DNA from: Planctomycetota bacterium
Lineage (GTDB): Bacteria; Planctomycetota; Phycisphaerae; SM23-33
Reading direction: 5' to 3'
NCBI GenBank assembly: GCA_021160865.1
Contig: JAGHBS010000105.1
Span: 1 to 17,092 of the forward strand
Length of the DNA stretch: 17,092 nucleotides
The notes beneath the pieces are model-generated. The model was given only the letters and a program-made list of their open reading frames with translations. It searched no databases and was not told the DNA's origin. This document shows, piece after piece, positions 1-7,388 of this stretch (its first letter is position 1; every line of letters begins with the position of its first letter). The translations under genes and the position numbers were made by a program.

Positions 1-272
1 AGGAATATGAAGCGCGGCACGGTCATGTTGAAAAAGAAACTCGATTCCCATCGCCATTGAGGCCAGTCAAGCAAACCGTAGGAAAGAACCCAGATGAACG
101 GCAAGAGTATCAAATCCCATCGCACTGCCCAGTAAGCCAATATCGAAAAACCTGCGATTAACAATAAGGCTAACGAGATAATACCAGGATGGGATATTGA
201 CGCAATTATCGTAGCCAATATGACAATCAGCACGATTACCAGAGTAATCGAGCCTGTCTTGCCACCGGTCAA
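1..272 (-). CDS. Multi-pass membrane protein, N-terminal part (candidate polysaccharide polymerase/ligase), runs off the left edge
   Basis: Reading leftwards from a TTG at 272, the frame stays open for 90 codons to the window edge. The translation is strongly hydrophobic, with likely membrane spans at about residues 8-26, 31-50 and 53-66, the last ending near an LPFIWVLSYGLL stretch, followed by an aromatic-rich segment. A TTGGAG Shine-Dalgarno-like sequence lies 7 bases before the TTG, and an in-frame stop just upstream (288-290) leaves no earlier ATG in this frame. It directly follows the Wzc-like gene. In polysaccharide loci that position is often held by an O-antigen ligase/Wzy-type protein, but no diagnostic motif is inside the visible part, so the family is inference only. 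The stretch is clearly a coding membrane protein; the function is unproven. Confidence 0.6.
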   Translation of the reverse strand, partial: MTGGKTGSITLVIVLIVILATIIASISHPGIISLALLLIAGFSILAYWAVRWDLILLPFIWVLSYGLLDWPQWRWESSFFFNMTVPRFIF

Positions 273-313
273 TTCAAATCTCCAATCTCAACACTATCAG
301 CCGCTATGGTCAT
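269..313 (-). other. 14-codon ORF overlapping the wzc-like stop; possible true N-terminus of the next gene or a coupling ORF
   Basis: An ATG at 313 overlaps the TGA of the Wzc-like gene in the ATGA arrangement typical of translational coupling. It reads 14 codons (MTIAADSVEIGDLN) and stops with a TGA that overlaps the TTG proposed as start of the membrane protein. Either this is the genuine N-terminus, separated from the membrane protein by a one-base frameshift (real or a sequencing error), or it is a tiny coupling ORF or chance. No strong Shine-Dalgarno precedes it. Confidence 0.2.
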
Positions 314-2544
314 ACTCGTCGATACACGAAACGTGGAATTGGGTATGTTCTTGCGTTCAAGACAACCCCCACGACTTTCCCGCCGGCAAGTGCCAGGTTC
401 TTCTTTGATTGCAGCAATGCTTCACGAGGTGTTCGCTTATATAACGCCACCAGCAGAATCTGTTCACTCATCTTGGCTAAAATCTGCGCGTCAGGATAAA
501 GATTTACCGGGGCTGATTCTAATATAATATGCTCGTACCGACGAGACAGTTCCTCCATAACTGCCTTTATCTGTTCAGGTTGAAATATCTCTACAACCCT
601 ATCGCACTGGCTGCCCGCACAGAGTACATCGAGCGCACCAGGACCAACACGCTGAAGGGCTTCATCCAACCCAACCTGCCCAACCAGCACGTCCGTTATT
701 CCCCTACCATTGCTAAGCATGAGCATATCGCTAACAGAAGGATGGCGGACATTGAAATCGATTAGCACCACCTTACCAGCCGGCTTGAGTTGCTCGGTCT
801 GATTGTTGCTCATTTGTCCTGCATTTCTACTCTCTCCCATACTTTCGGCAATGGCTAATCCGCAGGCAACAGTCGTAGCCCCTTCCTGGCGATTGGATGA
901 GCATACCAACAGCGACTTCGGCGCATCGGGAGTAGAGAATATCGATGCCCAAAGCCCTTTAAAGACCTCTTCAGCCGGCTTGGAGAGTGAAGCAACAGCA
1001 GGACCACCAGGGCGAGCAGAACCGTTTGCCACGATGATCCGCCTGCCGAACCTTGGTATGGACATCATCACCGGCAACCCCACATATTTATCAACATCGT
1101 CAGCACCTTTGAGTGTATGATCGAAATAATCCGATAAGAACGCATAAACAAATGCCAATACAATACCTGCAATGATACCAAGCAAGATATTCAACCAAAC
1201 TATTGGACGGTACGGACGACTTACATCCGGTCTGGAGGGTGGATCAAGGACGAGTACTTGAATTGTACTGGCTGCTACTTCGGCACTCTGGGCATTGATG
1301 TAATCTCTGCGACACTGATCAAGAATCTTTTGGGCATTATCAACTGCTTTACTCAGTTGATTATACCGAACCACCTTGGCTGCTAACTCTTCCAACTTCT
1401 TCTGACCGCTATTCAGGGCTTCTTCCAATACCTTTCGCCTACCTTGTAGAGCAGCAAGTGCCTGGGCAAGCATCGCCCGCTGACGATGTAATTCATCGTG
1501 AAGATTTTTGAGGTTGGCGTTGAGCTCTTTAGTCGTCTCCTCTACTTCCTTGTACTTAGCAGTGAACTTTGCCTGCAGCGCGTTAAGTTTCAGTCTCAAA
1601 CTCACTATTGAGGAAGCAATTTTACCCAGAGCAGGGTTGGCTTTGAGTAACTGCTCAGGGATTACAACCTGCTCTGTGGGTGGTTTGCTCAGTTGCTTAT
1701 CAATTTCCGCAATCAAAGATGATAGTTCGGCACAACGGGCTTTGTTCTTGGTAATCTCCGACTGCAAGGCCGTTCTAATGCTTTGAAAACCGGTTTCGCC
1801 TATACCGTTGAGGATGTTTTGAACCAGCACGATATCACTTCCAATATGCTCGGCAACGTACTTTTCGAGTTCTTTCTCAGCTGCTTCAAGGTGCGCCTTT
1901 GCGATGGCACTTTTTCTATCCAGCACATATAGTTCTCTTCCCTTGGTTTCAGCAGTTTGGACTTCTCTGCGACGATACTGATAGGCTTCCAGGAGACACT
2001 TTGCGAACTCTTGCGCTCGCTTGGCAGCAAGTTCTCTGCTATCAACTTCCAATTCTGCCGCCAGCGATCTCTCCTCAGGCCAATCGACATACACCTTGAA
2101 GGTCTTGGTGAAAGTTGCCCCGACGCCGCCCGGCGTCCTCACCCGAACGTGCTTGCTAACTTCGGAAAGTCGCTTGACATTCGAAGCAATAAAATCTGAA
2201 ATCTGTTTATCGGTGTACCATTGCTTTCCTTCCGGTGGTTTGATGCCGTCCATCTTCATCAATGCTGATGCCAATACATACTGGCTGGTAATCAACTCCC
2301 GCTGGGTAGCTATGAACAGACTCAGTCTATCCCTCATGGTGGTCGGGCTCTCCAGCGAGGAAATCCTCACAGAAACCGGCTTGGCAAGCAGCATAATCTT
2401 CGAACGGTATCGCCACGGCCCCATGTAGGTTGCGATAATAACCCCACCTACAACTACCACAAGAATCAAAAGGATTCCCACACAATGCGAAAATAGAACC
2501 CGCATCACTTCACGAAGCGTTCGTTTAGAATTGGCCAATGCCAT
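310..2544 (-). CDS. Wzc-like polysaccharide co-polymerase with a degenerate BY-kinase domain
   Basis: This 744-residue protein matches the layout of Wzc/GNVR-type co-polymerases. It has a membrane segment at about 22-41, a large periplasmic part with long Lys/Glu/Leu-rich coiled coil (about 160-425), a proline-rich approach to the second membrane segment (about 448-470), and a cytoplasmic P-loop-type domain (about 520-735). Such proteins set chain length and couple inner-membrane synthesis to a Wza channel. The kinase motifs are worn. Walker A reads SSNRQEGATTVACGLA with Ala556 where the catalytic Lys is expected. Walker A' is VLIDFNVRHP, so the second Asp is Asn. Walker B is IILESAPV, with Glu676 for Asp. 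The tail has only two tyrosines, not a Tyr cluster. It is probably structural or regulatory rather than an active tyrosine kinase. A GAGGTG ribosome site precedes the ATG. It lies 36 bases after the Wza-like gene. Confidence 0.9.
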   Translation of the reverse strand: MALANSKRTLREVMRVLFSHCVGILLILVVVVGGVIIATYMGPWRYRSKIMLLAKPVSVRISSLESPTTMRDRLSLFIATQRELITSQYVLASALMKMDGIKPPEGKQWYTDKQISDFIASNVKRLSEVSKHVRVRTPGGVGATFTKTFKVYVDWPEERSLAAELEVDSRELAAKRAQEFAKCLLEAYQYRRREVQTAETKGRELYVLDRKSAIAKAHLEAAEKELEKYVAEHIGSDIVLVQNILNGIGETGFQSIRTALQSEITKNKARCAELSSLIAEIDKQLSKPPTEQVVIPEQLLKANPALGKIASSIVSLRLKLNALQAKFTAKYKEVEETTKELNANLKNLHDELHRQRAMLAQALAALQGRRKVLEEALNSGQKKLEELAAKVVRYNQLSKAVDNAQKILDQCRRDYINAQSAEVAASTIQVLVLDPPSRPDVSRPYRPIVWLNILLGIIAGIVLAFVYAFLSDYFDHTLKGADDVDKYVGLPVMMSIPRFGRRIIVANGSARPGGPAVASLSKPAEEVFKGLWASIFSTPDAPKSLLVCSSNRQEGATTVACGLAIAESMGESRNAGQMSNNQTEQLKPAGKVVLIDFNVRHPSVSDMLMLSNGRGITDVLVGQVGLDEALQRVGPGALDVLCAGSQCDRVVEIFQPEQIKAVMEELSRRYEHIILESAPVNLYPDAQILAKMSEQILLVALYKRTPREALLQSKKNLALAGGKVVGVVLNARTYPIPRFVYRRV

Positions 2545-2580
2545 GGTTCACCTCATCATAAGAATTGTTTTTCAAAATCC

Positions 2581-3684
2581 TTACGGCAACCAATTAACTG
2601 TTTCAGAAGCACTATATCCCACAGCCGCGCTGCTGGTAAATCCTCCCACAGCACGGATACCTCTTGTCCAAACGTACTCTATATAATCAGCTCGTTTGGC
2701 AATATCGCTGGTAGGAACATAAACGATATCGCCATCTTCAAGCCAGATATCATAACGATACTTGCTCATATCGCACCTTACCGGCTTACCCAGCAATTTC
2801 TTTCGATTCTCTAACAACTGATAAACATTGACAATCGCTGCTGAGGGGGCAGGTAAATGACGGCGACGAATAAGCAATACCTGGCTGAGTTCTGCTCGAG
2901 CCGGTTTATAACTTCCCGCCTGGGCAATTGCCTGAAGCAAGGTCAATTCGTGCTTCGCCTTCAACACGCCGGGCTTGTGAACTTCACCAAAGACATACAC
3001 GCTCATCGGTGCAACACTTTGAACGTTGACCGTTACCTCCAGTTCATCAAAACCCAGGGCAGCATAGGCATCGTTTAGGTCCTGGTGCAATTCTTCAATT
3101 GTCTTACCCGCTGCTCGCATACTCACAATAAATGGAATAGAAATCGTTCCGTCAGGAGTAACAGGGACTAATCGGCTCTGTCCTCGTGGAGCAGTGGTAA
3201 TGGCCTGCTTTAGTTCGGCAATCTTTACGTTCGATTTTTTGAAACTAACCGTTATTTTCGGATCCTTTATATATTGTGAATATCGCTGCAGCAACTCCTG
3301 CTCCAGCTGTTCTATGGTCTTATTGTATGCATATACCCTCCCTATCAAGTCTAAATTGATGTATCCATCAGATTGAACCTGTTCGACTTGATTGAGAGAT
3401 GGCTTATATGGAAAGCGAATTATTATGATATCCTGAATCATGATTCGATAGGAAGATGTCTTCCTGTGTCGAACGTGGTATATCACTTCCAGGTGGTCCC
3501 CCTCACGTATTCGGTAATCCCTCCTAATAATGTGCGCGACGGGTACTTCTGCCACTGGCCAACTCGCTCGGAAAAACTCCGGTGGAATGGATGGCTTATC
3601 CTCCGGCTTTGGCTGGCATCCCGTAAAAGCCAATAACACTATAATGACGCATCCGGTTAACACTACCATTGACCTTTTAATCAT
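2581..3684 (-). CDS. Wza-like polysaccharide export lipoprotein (Poly_export and SLBB domains)
   Basis: The 367-residue product begins with a lipoprotein signal: a hydrophobic core and lipobox FTGC, with Cys23 as the lipidated residue. After a proline-rich linker comes a Poly_export-like unit at about 56-150 (YRIREGDHLEV, then a GYINLDLIGRVYA strand). A second half-unit lies at about 172-222 (PDGTISIPF...). An SLBB-type domain is at about 228-275 (VYVFGEVHKPGVL, LLQAIAQAGSY). The end, DGDIVYVP and an aromatic stretch, is usual for the family. These proteins form the periplasmic and outer-membrane ring through which exopolysaccharide leaves the cell, working with the Wzc-like protein encoded next. 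The ribosome site GAGGTGA overlaps the stop of the preceding TPR-SPOR gene only 4 bases upstream, so the two are co-translated. No Wza-type C-terminal amphipathic helix is obvious. Confidence 0.9.
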   Translation of the reverse strand: MIKRSMVVLTGCVIIVLLAFTGCQPKPEDKPSIPPEFFRASWPVAEVPVAHIIRRDYRIREGDHLEVIYHVRHRKTSSYRIMIQDIIIIRFPYKPSLNQVEQVQSDGYINLDLIGRVYAYNKTIEQLEQELLQRYSQYIKDPKITVSFKKSNVKIAELKQAITTAPRGQSRLVPVTPDGTISIPFIVSMRAAGKTIEELHQDLNDAYAALGFDELEVTVNVQSVAPMSVYVFGEVHKPGVLKAKHELTLLQAIAQAGSYKPARAELSQVLLIRRRHLPAPSAAIVNVYQLLENRKKLLGKPVRCDMSKYRYDIWLEDGDIVYVPTSDIAKRADYIEYVWTRGIRAVGGFTSSAAVGYSASETVNWLP

Positions 3685-3688
3685 AATT

Positions 3689-4474
3689 TCACCTCACCGG
3701 TGTAATAAAAGCATCCGAGACAATTCTCCTAACCCTGTGAAGTTCTCTTTGTGCCTTATTGTAGAACTTGTAGGAACCAATATACACCACATACAACAGT
3801 TTTCCATCCTTTAAATCGACATCCATCCGAGCTGGCAAACCTTTTTGGCGAAGCTTTCTTTCCAGAAATCTGGCTGTCTCAATTCGGCTAAGCGCCCCTG
3901 CCTGCACTGCCCACCCCCTCGCGTGAACACGTTGAGAAGCACGTTTCGCAAAAGGGCTATCTCCAAACAGATATATAACCCTGTTGAAATAAACGTCCGC
4001 TTCTGCCCATTTGCTCTTTCTTTGCAAGATGCACCCTAACATATACATTGCCTCATCGGCTGGAGAGGCTCCCTGCGGTATAGCCTTCAAGGCTGATTTA
4101 TAATGCGTCATCGCCTCATCCATCTGATTAGCCCGATAAGCCAACTCGCCCAATCGGCAGTGGGCTAAAGCAATTAAATCTTTGCGCTTCGTCAGTTCCA
4201 ACGCTTTGATGAAGTCCTCCTTACCTTGCAAGGTCTTTCCAAGGCGGATTCGGGCAAGCCCTCGAATATAATAGGCCTCACCAGTTTGCTCAGCATGTGG
4301 ATACATCTTGATAAATCGTGTACAGGCTTCTATGGCAGAAGGATCATCGTGTCTCCTGAATGCCTTATCGGCTGCCTGAAGATATCTTCGCCCCTCGGCA
4401 CTGATCTTCGGATTACAACCGATTATCATCGAAAGGACAGATACAACAACTACCCCGATGATACTGATACGCAT
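3689..4474 (-). CDS. TPR-repeat lipoprotein with C-terminal SPOR domain
   Basis: I start this at the ATG at 4474, which has an AGGGAG ribosome site 8 bases upstream and gives a clean lipoprotein signal (hydrophobic core, IIGC lipobox, Cys20). A longer reading from 4582 adds 36 polar residues before the signal and is unlikely. The 261-residue product has helical TPR-like repeats at about 27-180, resembling YbgF/BamD-style outer-membrane lipoproteins. It ends in a SPOR domain at about 187-261 (WAVQAGALSRIETARFLERKL, then YVVYIGSYKF). SPOR domains bind glycan strands of peptidoglycan that lack stem peptides. The protein likely sits in the periplasm on the outer membrane and could anchor or organise the export machinery encoded next. 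The 199 bases between it and the rluB-family stop show no gene; this gap is the natural place for an export-operon promoter, but I see no convincing -35/-10 pair. Confidence 0.8.
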   Translation of the reverse strand: MRISIIGVVVVSVLSMIIGCNPKISAEGRRYLQAADKAFRRHDDPSAIEACTRFIKMYPHAEQTGEAYYIRGLARIRLGKTLQGKEDFIKALELTKRKDLIALAHCRLGELAYRANQMDEAMTHYKSALKAIPQGASPADEAMYMLGCILQRKSKWAEADVYFNRVIYLFGDSPFAKRASQRVHARGWAVQAGALSRIETARFLERKLRQKGLPARMDVDLKDGKLLYVVYIGSYKFYNKAQRELHRVRRIVSDAFITPVR

Positions 4475-4673
4475 TAACATCGCTCCCTGAAACAGGTTGT
4501 TATCGTAGCAACAATTGTACTCAAACGTAAACTTATTACTACTTTTTTCGTCAATCGTTGCATAAAACCTTGAAACTATCATAAGAAAGATTTGCCCAGA
4601 TGAGTCACCGATAATACGACCGGATAACTTCAGCCACTGATTAAAATACAGAACCTCATTACATTTTCCAGAA

Positions 4674-5462
4674 TTAATCTTCTAATCCTGTTTCTTTTCT
4701 CAACCGAGATACCTCTCGCTCATTAAGAAAGCGATAATTCCCGATCTTTATTCCCCTGTCGGTTATACTTCCGATAGCACAACGATGCAGGCGGACAACC
4801 TTATGACCAAGGCGAGCAAGCATTCGACGAATTTCACGATTTCGTCCTTCAGCCATCCGCACCTCCAGCAGGGTTTCCTTGTTGCCAGCATGCAAAATCT
4901 TCACTGCCGATGCCTTTGCTCGTACTGCACCGGTGCGGCTTACCTTCGCCTTGCCTCTTGCTAAAAATATACCCTTCCGCAGGGAAAGCAACTGCTCTGT
5001 GGTGATTCGCCCTTCAACGCGAACAATGTAAGTTTTTACCAATCCATACCGTGGATGCGTCAACCGCTCAGTCAATTCCCCATCGTTGGTAAGGATGATA
5101 AGTCCTGTACTGTCAGCATCAAGCCGACCTGCACAGTAAAGCCGCTTGTCAATCGCACCGACTAAGTCTATCGCCCGTGGTCTTCCTGCGCCTGTTTCGT
5201 CTCTTTGGGTACAGATAACACCTCGAGGTTTATTCAGCAGGATATATACCTTCTTTTCAGGCTTTTTTCGAACTACCTGACCATCTAAACGAATCTCATC
5301 AGACTCACTTACCAGGCAAGGTAATTTCTTGACTACTTTACCATTCACAGTAATTCGCCCTTCGCGAACCATCTGCTCGATCTTTCGGCGTGATGCTATC
5401 CCCGCTGCTGAAAGCAACTTCTGTATTCGAACCTTTCTCGAACTGGACTTATCCTCCGCCAT
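4674..5462 (-). CDS. rluB: RluB/RsuA-family rRNA pseudouridine synthase
   Basis: 262 residues, the usual size for RluB/RluE/RsuA enzymes, which isomerise specific uridines of rRNA to pseudouridine. An S4 RNA-binding domain occupies about 12-60 (RIQKLLSAAGIASRRKIEQM, GRITVNG). The catalytic domain contains YILLNKPRGVICT and the catalytic motif GRLDADSTGLIILTNDG, with Asp115 as the nucleophile. It ends with the conserved EGRNREIRRMLARLGHKVVRLHRCAIG segment (described here in two parts: EGRNREIRRML, then KVVRLHR). Which uridine is modified, and so whether it is strictly RluB, cannot be read from sequence. It lies 33 bases after the isomerase gene in the same direction. No good ribosome site sits close to the ATG; the nearest GGTG is about 18 bases away. 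Confidence 0.92.
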   Translation of the reverse strand: MAEDKSSSRKVRIQKLLSAAGIASRRKIEQMVREGRITVNGKVVKKLPCLVSESDEIRLDGQVVRKKPEKKVYILLNKPRGVICTQRDETGAGRPRAIDLVGAIDKRLYCAGRLDADSTGLIILTNDGELTERLTHPRYGLVKTYIVRVEGRITTEQLLSLRKGIFLARGKAKVSRTGAVRAKASAVKILHAGNKETLLEVRMAEGRNREIRRMLARLGHKVVRLHRCAIGSITDRGIKIGNYRFLNEREVSRLRKETGLED

Positions 5463-5495
5463 ATCTGATTAGTCATCAGCACCTTATTAATTAGA

Positions 5496-6464
5496 TTAGT
5501 TAGATTGAGGAATCGTAATCTCCAGGAACGTCATTTCTTCAGTGACCGATAGCATAAGTTTCCTTGCCGATGCGGGTATAAGGAGCGTATCGCCGGGGTT
5601 GATTGAAACATCGCTGTGAATCCCGTCGGTGATGATTTTGCCCCTTCCTGAAAGCGTCATCCATGCTCGACAATTGCCGATTGATAATTCTTGCTGTTCA
5701 ACAGGAGGAAAGTTTACCTTGCGGACGATGAAATACTCGGTTTTTACCAGAATATCGCCTTCTGCTCCGGGCGGATTGGCTGGTAGTGCGTCAAAATGGA
5801 TACACATAAGCGCCTCGGCTATGTGAATTTCCCGTCCCCTTCCCCAATCGCTTACTCGATAGGTAGTGTATGATGGCGTTTGAATCTCTGCTACCACCAC
5901 CCCTGGACCCAGGGCGTGAAGGGTGCCTGCTGGCAAGTAATGAAAATCACCCGCAGATACATCGTATCGTTGAAGCAAAGCCTTGAGGGCTTCGGGATTA
6001 TCATCATGTTCGGAAATAGCATTGCGAAAGTCCTGCTCGGTAATACCTGGTTTTAGACCCTTATAAATGTATCCATTACGACTTTCTACGATGTACCAGC
6101 ATTCAGTCTTGGCTTTTGCCGGTGGACCTAACTTGGCAGCGGCATCAGCATCGGGATGAACCTGCAGGGAAAGGATGTCATTAGCATCCAGAAATTTCAG
6201 CAATAAAGGAAATCTACCATTGTCAAGATTTACCCCCTCGCCAAGAATCGCTTCAGCATCCTCCTCAACCAACTCATGAATACTTTTACTTGCCAATGGA
6301 CCATTATCAATAATGGATACGCCTTCGGGCAAATCGGCAAGTTCCCAACTTTCGCCAACCATAATCCCTTCGGGCAACTTTCTGCCAAATAATCTCTCCA
6401 ATGCCCTTCCACCCCATATTTTTTCCTTGTAAATGGGCTTAAACTTATATGGGTATACTTCCAT
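5496..6464 (-). CDS. manA: Class I mannose-6-phosphate isomerase (zinc dependent)
   Basis: The enzyme interconverts fructose-6-phosphate and mannose-6-phosphate, the entry to GDP-mannose and thus to mannose- or fucose-containing glycans. 322 residues fit the short Bacillus-type ManA/Pmi. The N-terminus KPIYKEKIWGGRALERLF is typical. The zinc ligands are visible: Gln101 and His103 in SLQVHPDAD, Glu121 in TECWYI and His183 in AGTLHALG. The active-site segment AEIQTPSYTTYRVSDWGR follows, and the C-terminal part is a small cupin-like domain. The ATG at 6464 has a CAGGAGAG ribosome site 8-10 bases upstream. It is the first gene of the leftward unit that ends in the polysaccharide export genes, which supports a role in supplying sugar precursors. 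Confidence 0.93.
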   Translation of the reverse strand: MEVYPYKFKPIYKEKIWGGRALERLFGRKLPEGIMVGESWELADLPEGVSIIDNGPLASKSIHELVEEDAEAILGEGVNLDNGRFPLLLKFLDANDILSLQVHPDADAAAKLGPPAKAKTECWYIVESRNGYIYKGLKPGITEQDFRNAISEHDDNPEALKALLQRYDVSAGDFHYLPAGTLHALGPGVVVAEIQTPSYTTYRVSDWGRGREIHIAEALMCIHFDALPANPPGAEGDILVKTEYFIVRKVNFPPVEQQELSIGNCRAWMTLSGRGKIITDGIHSDVSINPGDTLLIPASARKLMLSVTEEMTFLEITIPQSN

Positions 6465-6641
6465 CTGCCACTCTCCTGTTCATACAAGAAGGATGCATTT
6501 AACCGTAACTTTTGAAATGCTTTTTATCATTGTAATCCGATGAAATCTCCTTATCTTGGTAAAATGCAGAAAAAGATGGTAATAAAATGGATGAATGGAT
6601 ACAATTCTAATTATCCGATTTACAAAAAAGTTAGAACATGC

Positions 6642-6647
6642 AAGGAG
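6642..6647 (+). promoter_or_regulatory. Ribosome binding site fixing the start of the tRNA-binding protein
   Basis: AAGGAG lies 7 bases before the ATG at 6655. It favours that start over the in-frame ATG at 6595, which has no such site and would add 20 residues outside the conserved domain. Confidence 0.7.
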
Positions 6648-6654
6648 TTTATCT

Positions 6655-7011
6655 ATGGATAACGAACAGGCAAAACCGATCGTTAGTTTTGAGGAGTTTG
6701 AAAAACTCGACATCCGCGTGGCAAAAGTCTTGGCAGTGCATGATCATCCTAATGCAGATAAGTTGATTATCCTCGATATCGACCTCGGCAACGAACAGCG
6801 GCAAATAGTGGCAGGGCTCAAACCGTATTGCGAACCACAATCACTCGTGGGCAAAGACATCGTGGTAGTAACAAACCTTCAGCCAAGAAAGGTAAGAGGT
6901 GTCGAATCCAACGGTATGCTATTAGCAGCATCATATATTCAAGACGACCAGCGAAAAATCGTTATCCTTACCACCGACGAACCCGTCAAGCCGGGTGCTC
7001 AGGTTTGCTAA
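6655..7011 (+). CDS. Free-standing tRNA-binding OB-fold protein (MetRS C-terminal / beta-subunit type)
   Basis: The 118-residue product is a single EMAP-II/Arc1p-type OB-fold. Conserved signatures are FEEFEKLDIRVAKVLAVHDHPNADKL, best read as F..LDIRVAKV and HPNADKL, then RQIVAGLKPYC, GKDIVVVTNLQPRKVRGVES and NGMLLAAS. In many bacteria this is the C-terminal domain of methionyl-tRNA synthetase, where it drives dimer formation and tRNA binding. Here it is encoded alone. It could be a trans-acting MetRS beta subunit or a CsaA/Arc1p-like tRNA-binding factor; whether the organism's MetRS lacks this domain cannot be judged here. It is transcribed away from manA, with about 190 bases of AT-rich DNA between. 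A TTGGTA(18)TAATAA pair at 6556-6585 is only a weak promoter candidate. Confidence 0.85.
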   Translation: MDNEQAKPIVSFEEFEKLDIRVAKVLAVHDHPNADKLIILDIDLGNEQRQIVAGLKPYCEPQSLVGKDIVVVTNLQPRKVRGVESNGMLLAASYIQDDQRKIVILTTDEPVKPGAQVC

Positions 7012-7048
7012 ACTTACCTAAGCATTCTGTTACCATCACAATCAAAGA

Positions 7049-7096
7049 TGGGTAAATTTTTCTAAATTTCCACCCAGAAGTGGGGAATATTACCCA
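7049..7096. repeat. Spaced inverted repeat TGGGTAA / TTACCCA, possible activator or enhancer site
   Basis: TGGGTAA at 7049-7055 is repeated inverted as TTACCCA at 7090-7096, centre-to-centre 41 bases, about four helical turns. A smaller hairpin-forming CCCA-GAAG-TGGG (7073-7084) lies between. The dyad centre is about 130 bases upstream of the sigma-54-like promoter, the usual distance for an enhancer-binding-protein site. It could equally form a weak RNA stem-loop after the preceding gene, but no U-run follows. Confidence 0.3.
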
Positions 7097-7193
7097 ACTT
7101 GCTCATAAAGTCTATTATATATGAAAATCATTGAAAATTATATCTCTTTATACCAGCGAAAGTTATACTCCTTTTGCTAAAGGTTGCATTTCT

Positions 7194-7210
7194 TTGGCAC
7201 GCCTGATGCA
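7194..7210 (+). promoter_or_regulatory. Sigma-54 (RpoN) type -24/-12 promoter candidate
   Basis: The sequence TTGGCACGCCTGATGCA matches the sigma-54 consensus TTGGCACG-N4-TTGCW with one change (A for the first T of the -12 TTGC). The two invariant pairs, GG at 7196-7197 and GC at 7208-7209, are separated by exactly the required 10 bases. Transcription would begin at about 7220-7221. The resulting RNA would start a few bases before the inverted-repeat block and run toward the AMMECR1 gene. Such promoters need an ATP-driven enhancer-binding activator, whose gene is not in this window. Confidence 0.45.
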
Positions 7211-7240
7211 GTATGGAGGGGTGAAGGGTGTGCAAATTAG

Positions 7241-7256
7241 TAAGGCAGCTGCCTTA
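7241..7256. repeat. Perfect 16-base palindrome
   Basis: TAAGGCAGCTGCCTTA is a complete palindrome. As RNA it forms a 6-bp stem with an AGCU loop; as DNA it could be a dimeric protein site. It lies about 20 bases after the predicted sigma-54 transcription start. Confidence 0.6.
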
Positions 7257-7318
7257 TTTGACAAACGGGCGCACCAAAGGGAGGGGCGCAAAGGAAGTGC
7301 TTCAGGCGCCCAACGTTT

Positions 7319-7344
7319 TCCAGACCTGCTTTGTCAGGTCTGGA
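7319..7344. repeat. 10-bp perfect hairpin
   Basis: TCCAGACCTG (7319-7328) and CAGGTCTGGA (7335-7344) pair perfectly around a CTTTGT loop. No U-run follows on either strand, so this is not a typical intrinsic terminator. Hairpins of this style are also seen as interspersed palindromic repeats. Confidence 0.65.
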
Positions 7345-7350
7345 TAGAGT

Positions 7351-7388
7351 GAGGGCCGGTTGGAAGGGCGAGGATTCCGCCGGCCCTC
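7351..7388. repeat. Strong GC-rich two-part hairpin
   Basis: GAGGGCCGG (7351-7359) pairs with CCGGCCCTC (7380-7388). Inside, a T-G wobble and one bulged T lead to GGAA (7362-7365) pairing with TTCC (7375-7378) around a nine-base loop. It is followed by CTCGCTTATAATAA rather than a U-run. The TATAAT at 7395-7400 could be a -10 box but has no clear -35 partner. Confidence 0.65.

Noticed and set aside
4475..4582. 36-codon upstream extension of the TPR-SPOR gene
   Set aside because: Would place polar residues before an evident lipoprotein signal; the ribosome site fits the ATG at 4474.
4475..4673. TTGACG box upstream of the export genes on the minus strand
   Set aside because: No acceptable -10 hexamer at 16-18 bases; not called as a promoter.
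6495..6525. GCATTT / AAATGC followed by TTTTT, terminator-like on the plus strand
   Set aside because: Only 6 weak pairs around a 14-base loop and no plus-strand gene upstream; it sits in a divergent promoter region.
7263..7303. c-di-GMP (GEMM-I) riboswitch resemblance: CAAAC ... GGGGCGCAAAGG
   Set aside because: The bases between cannot form the required GNRA-capped P2 stem and the second half of the motif is absent.
7131..7352. 73-codon plus-strand frame in the gap (TTG start)
   Set aside because: No ribosome site, no family resemblance, and it passes through the palindrome cluster; explained better as non-coding.
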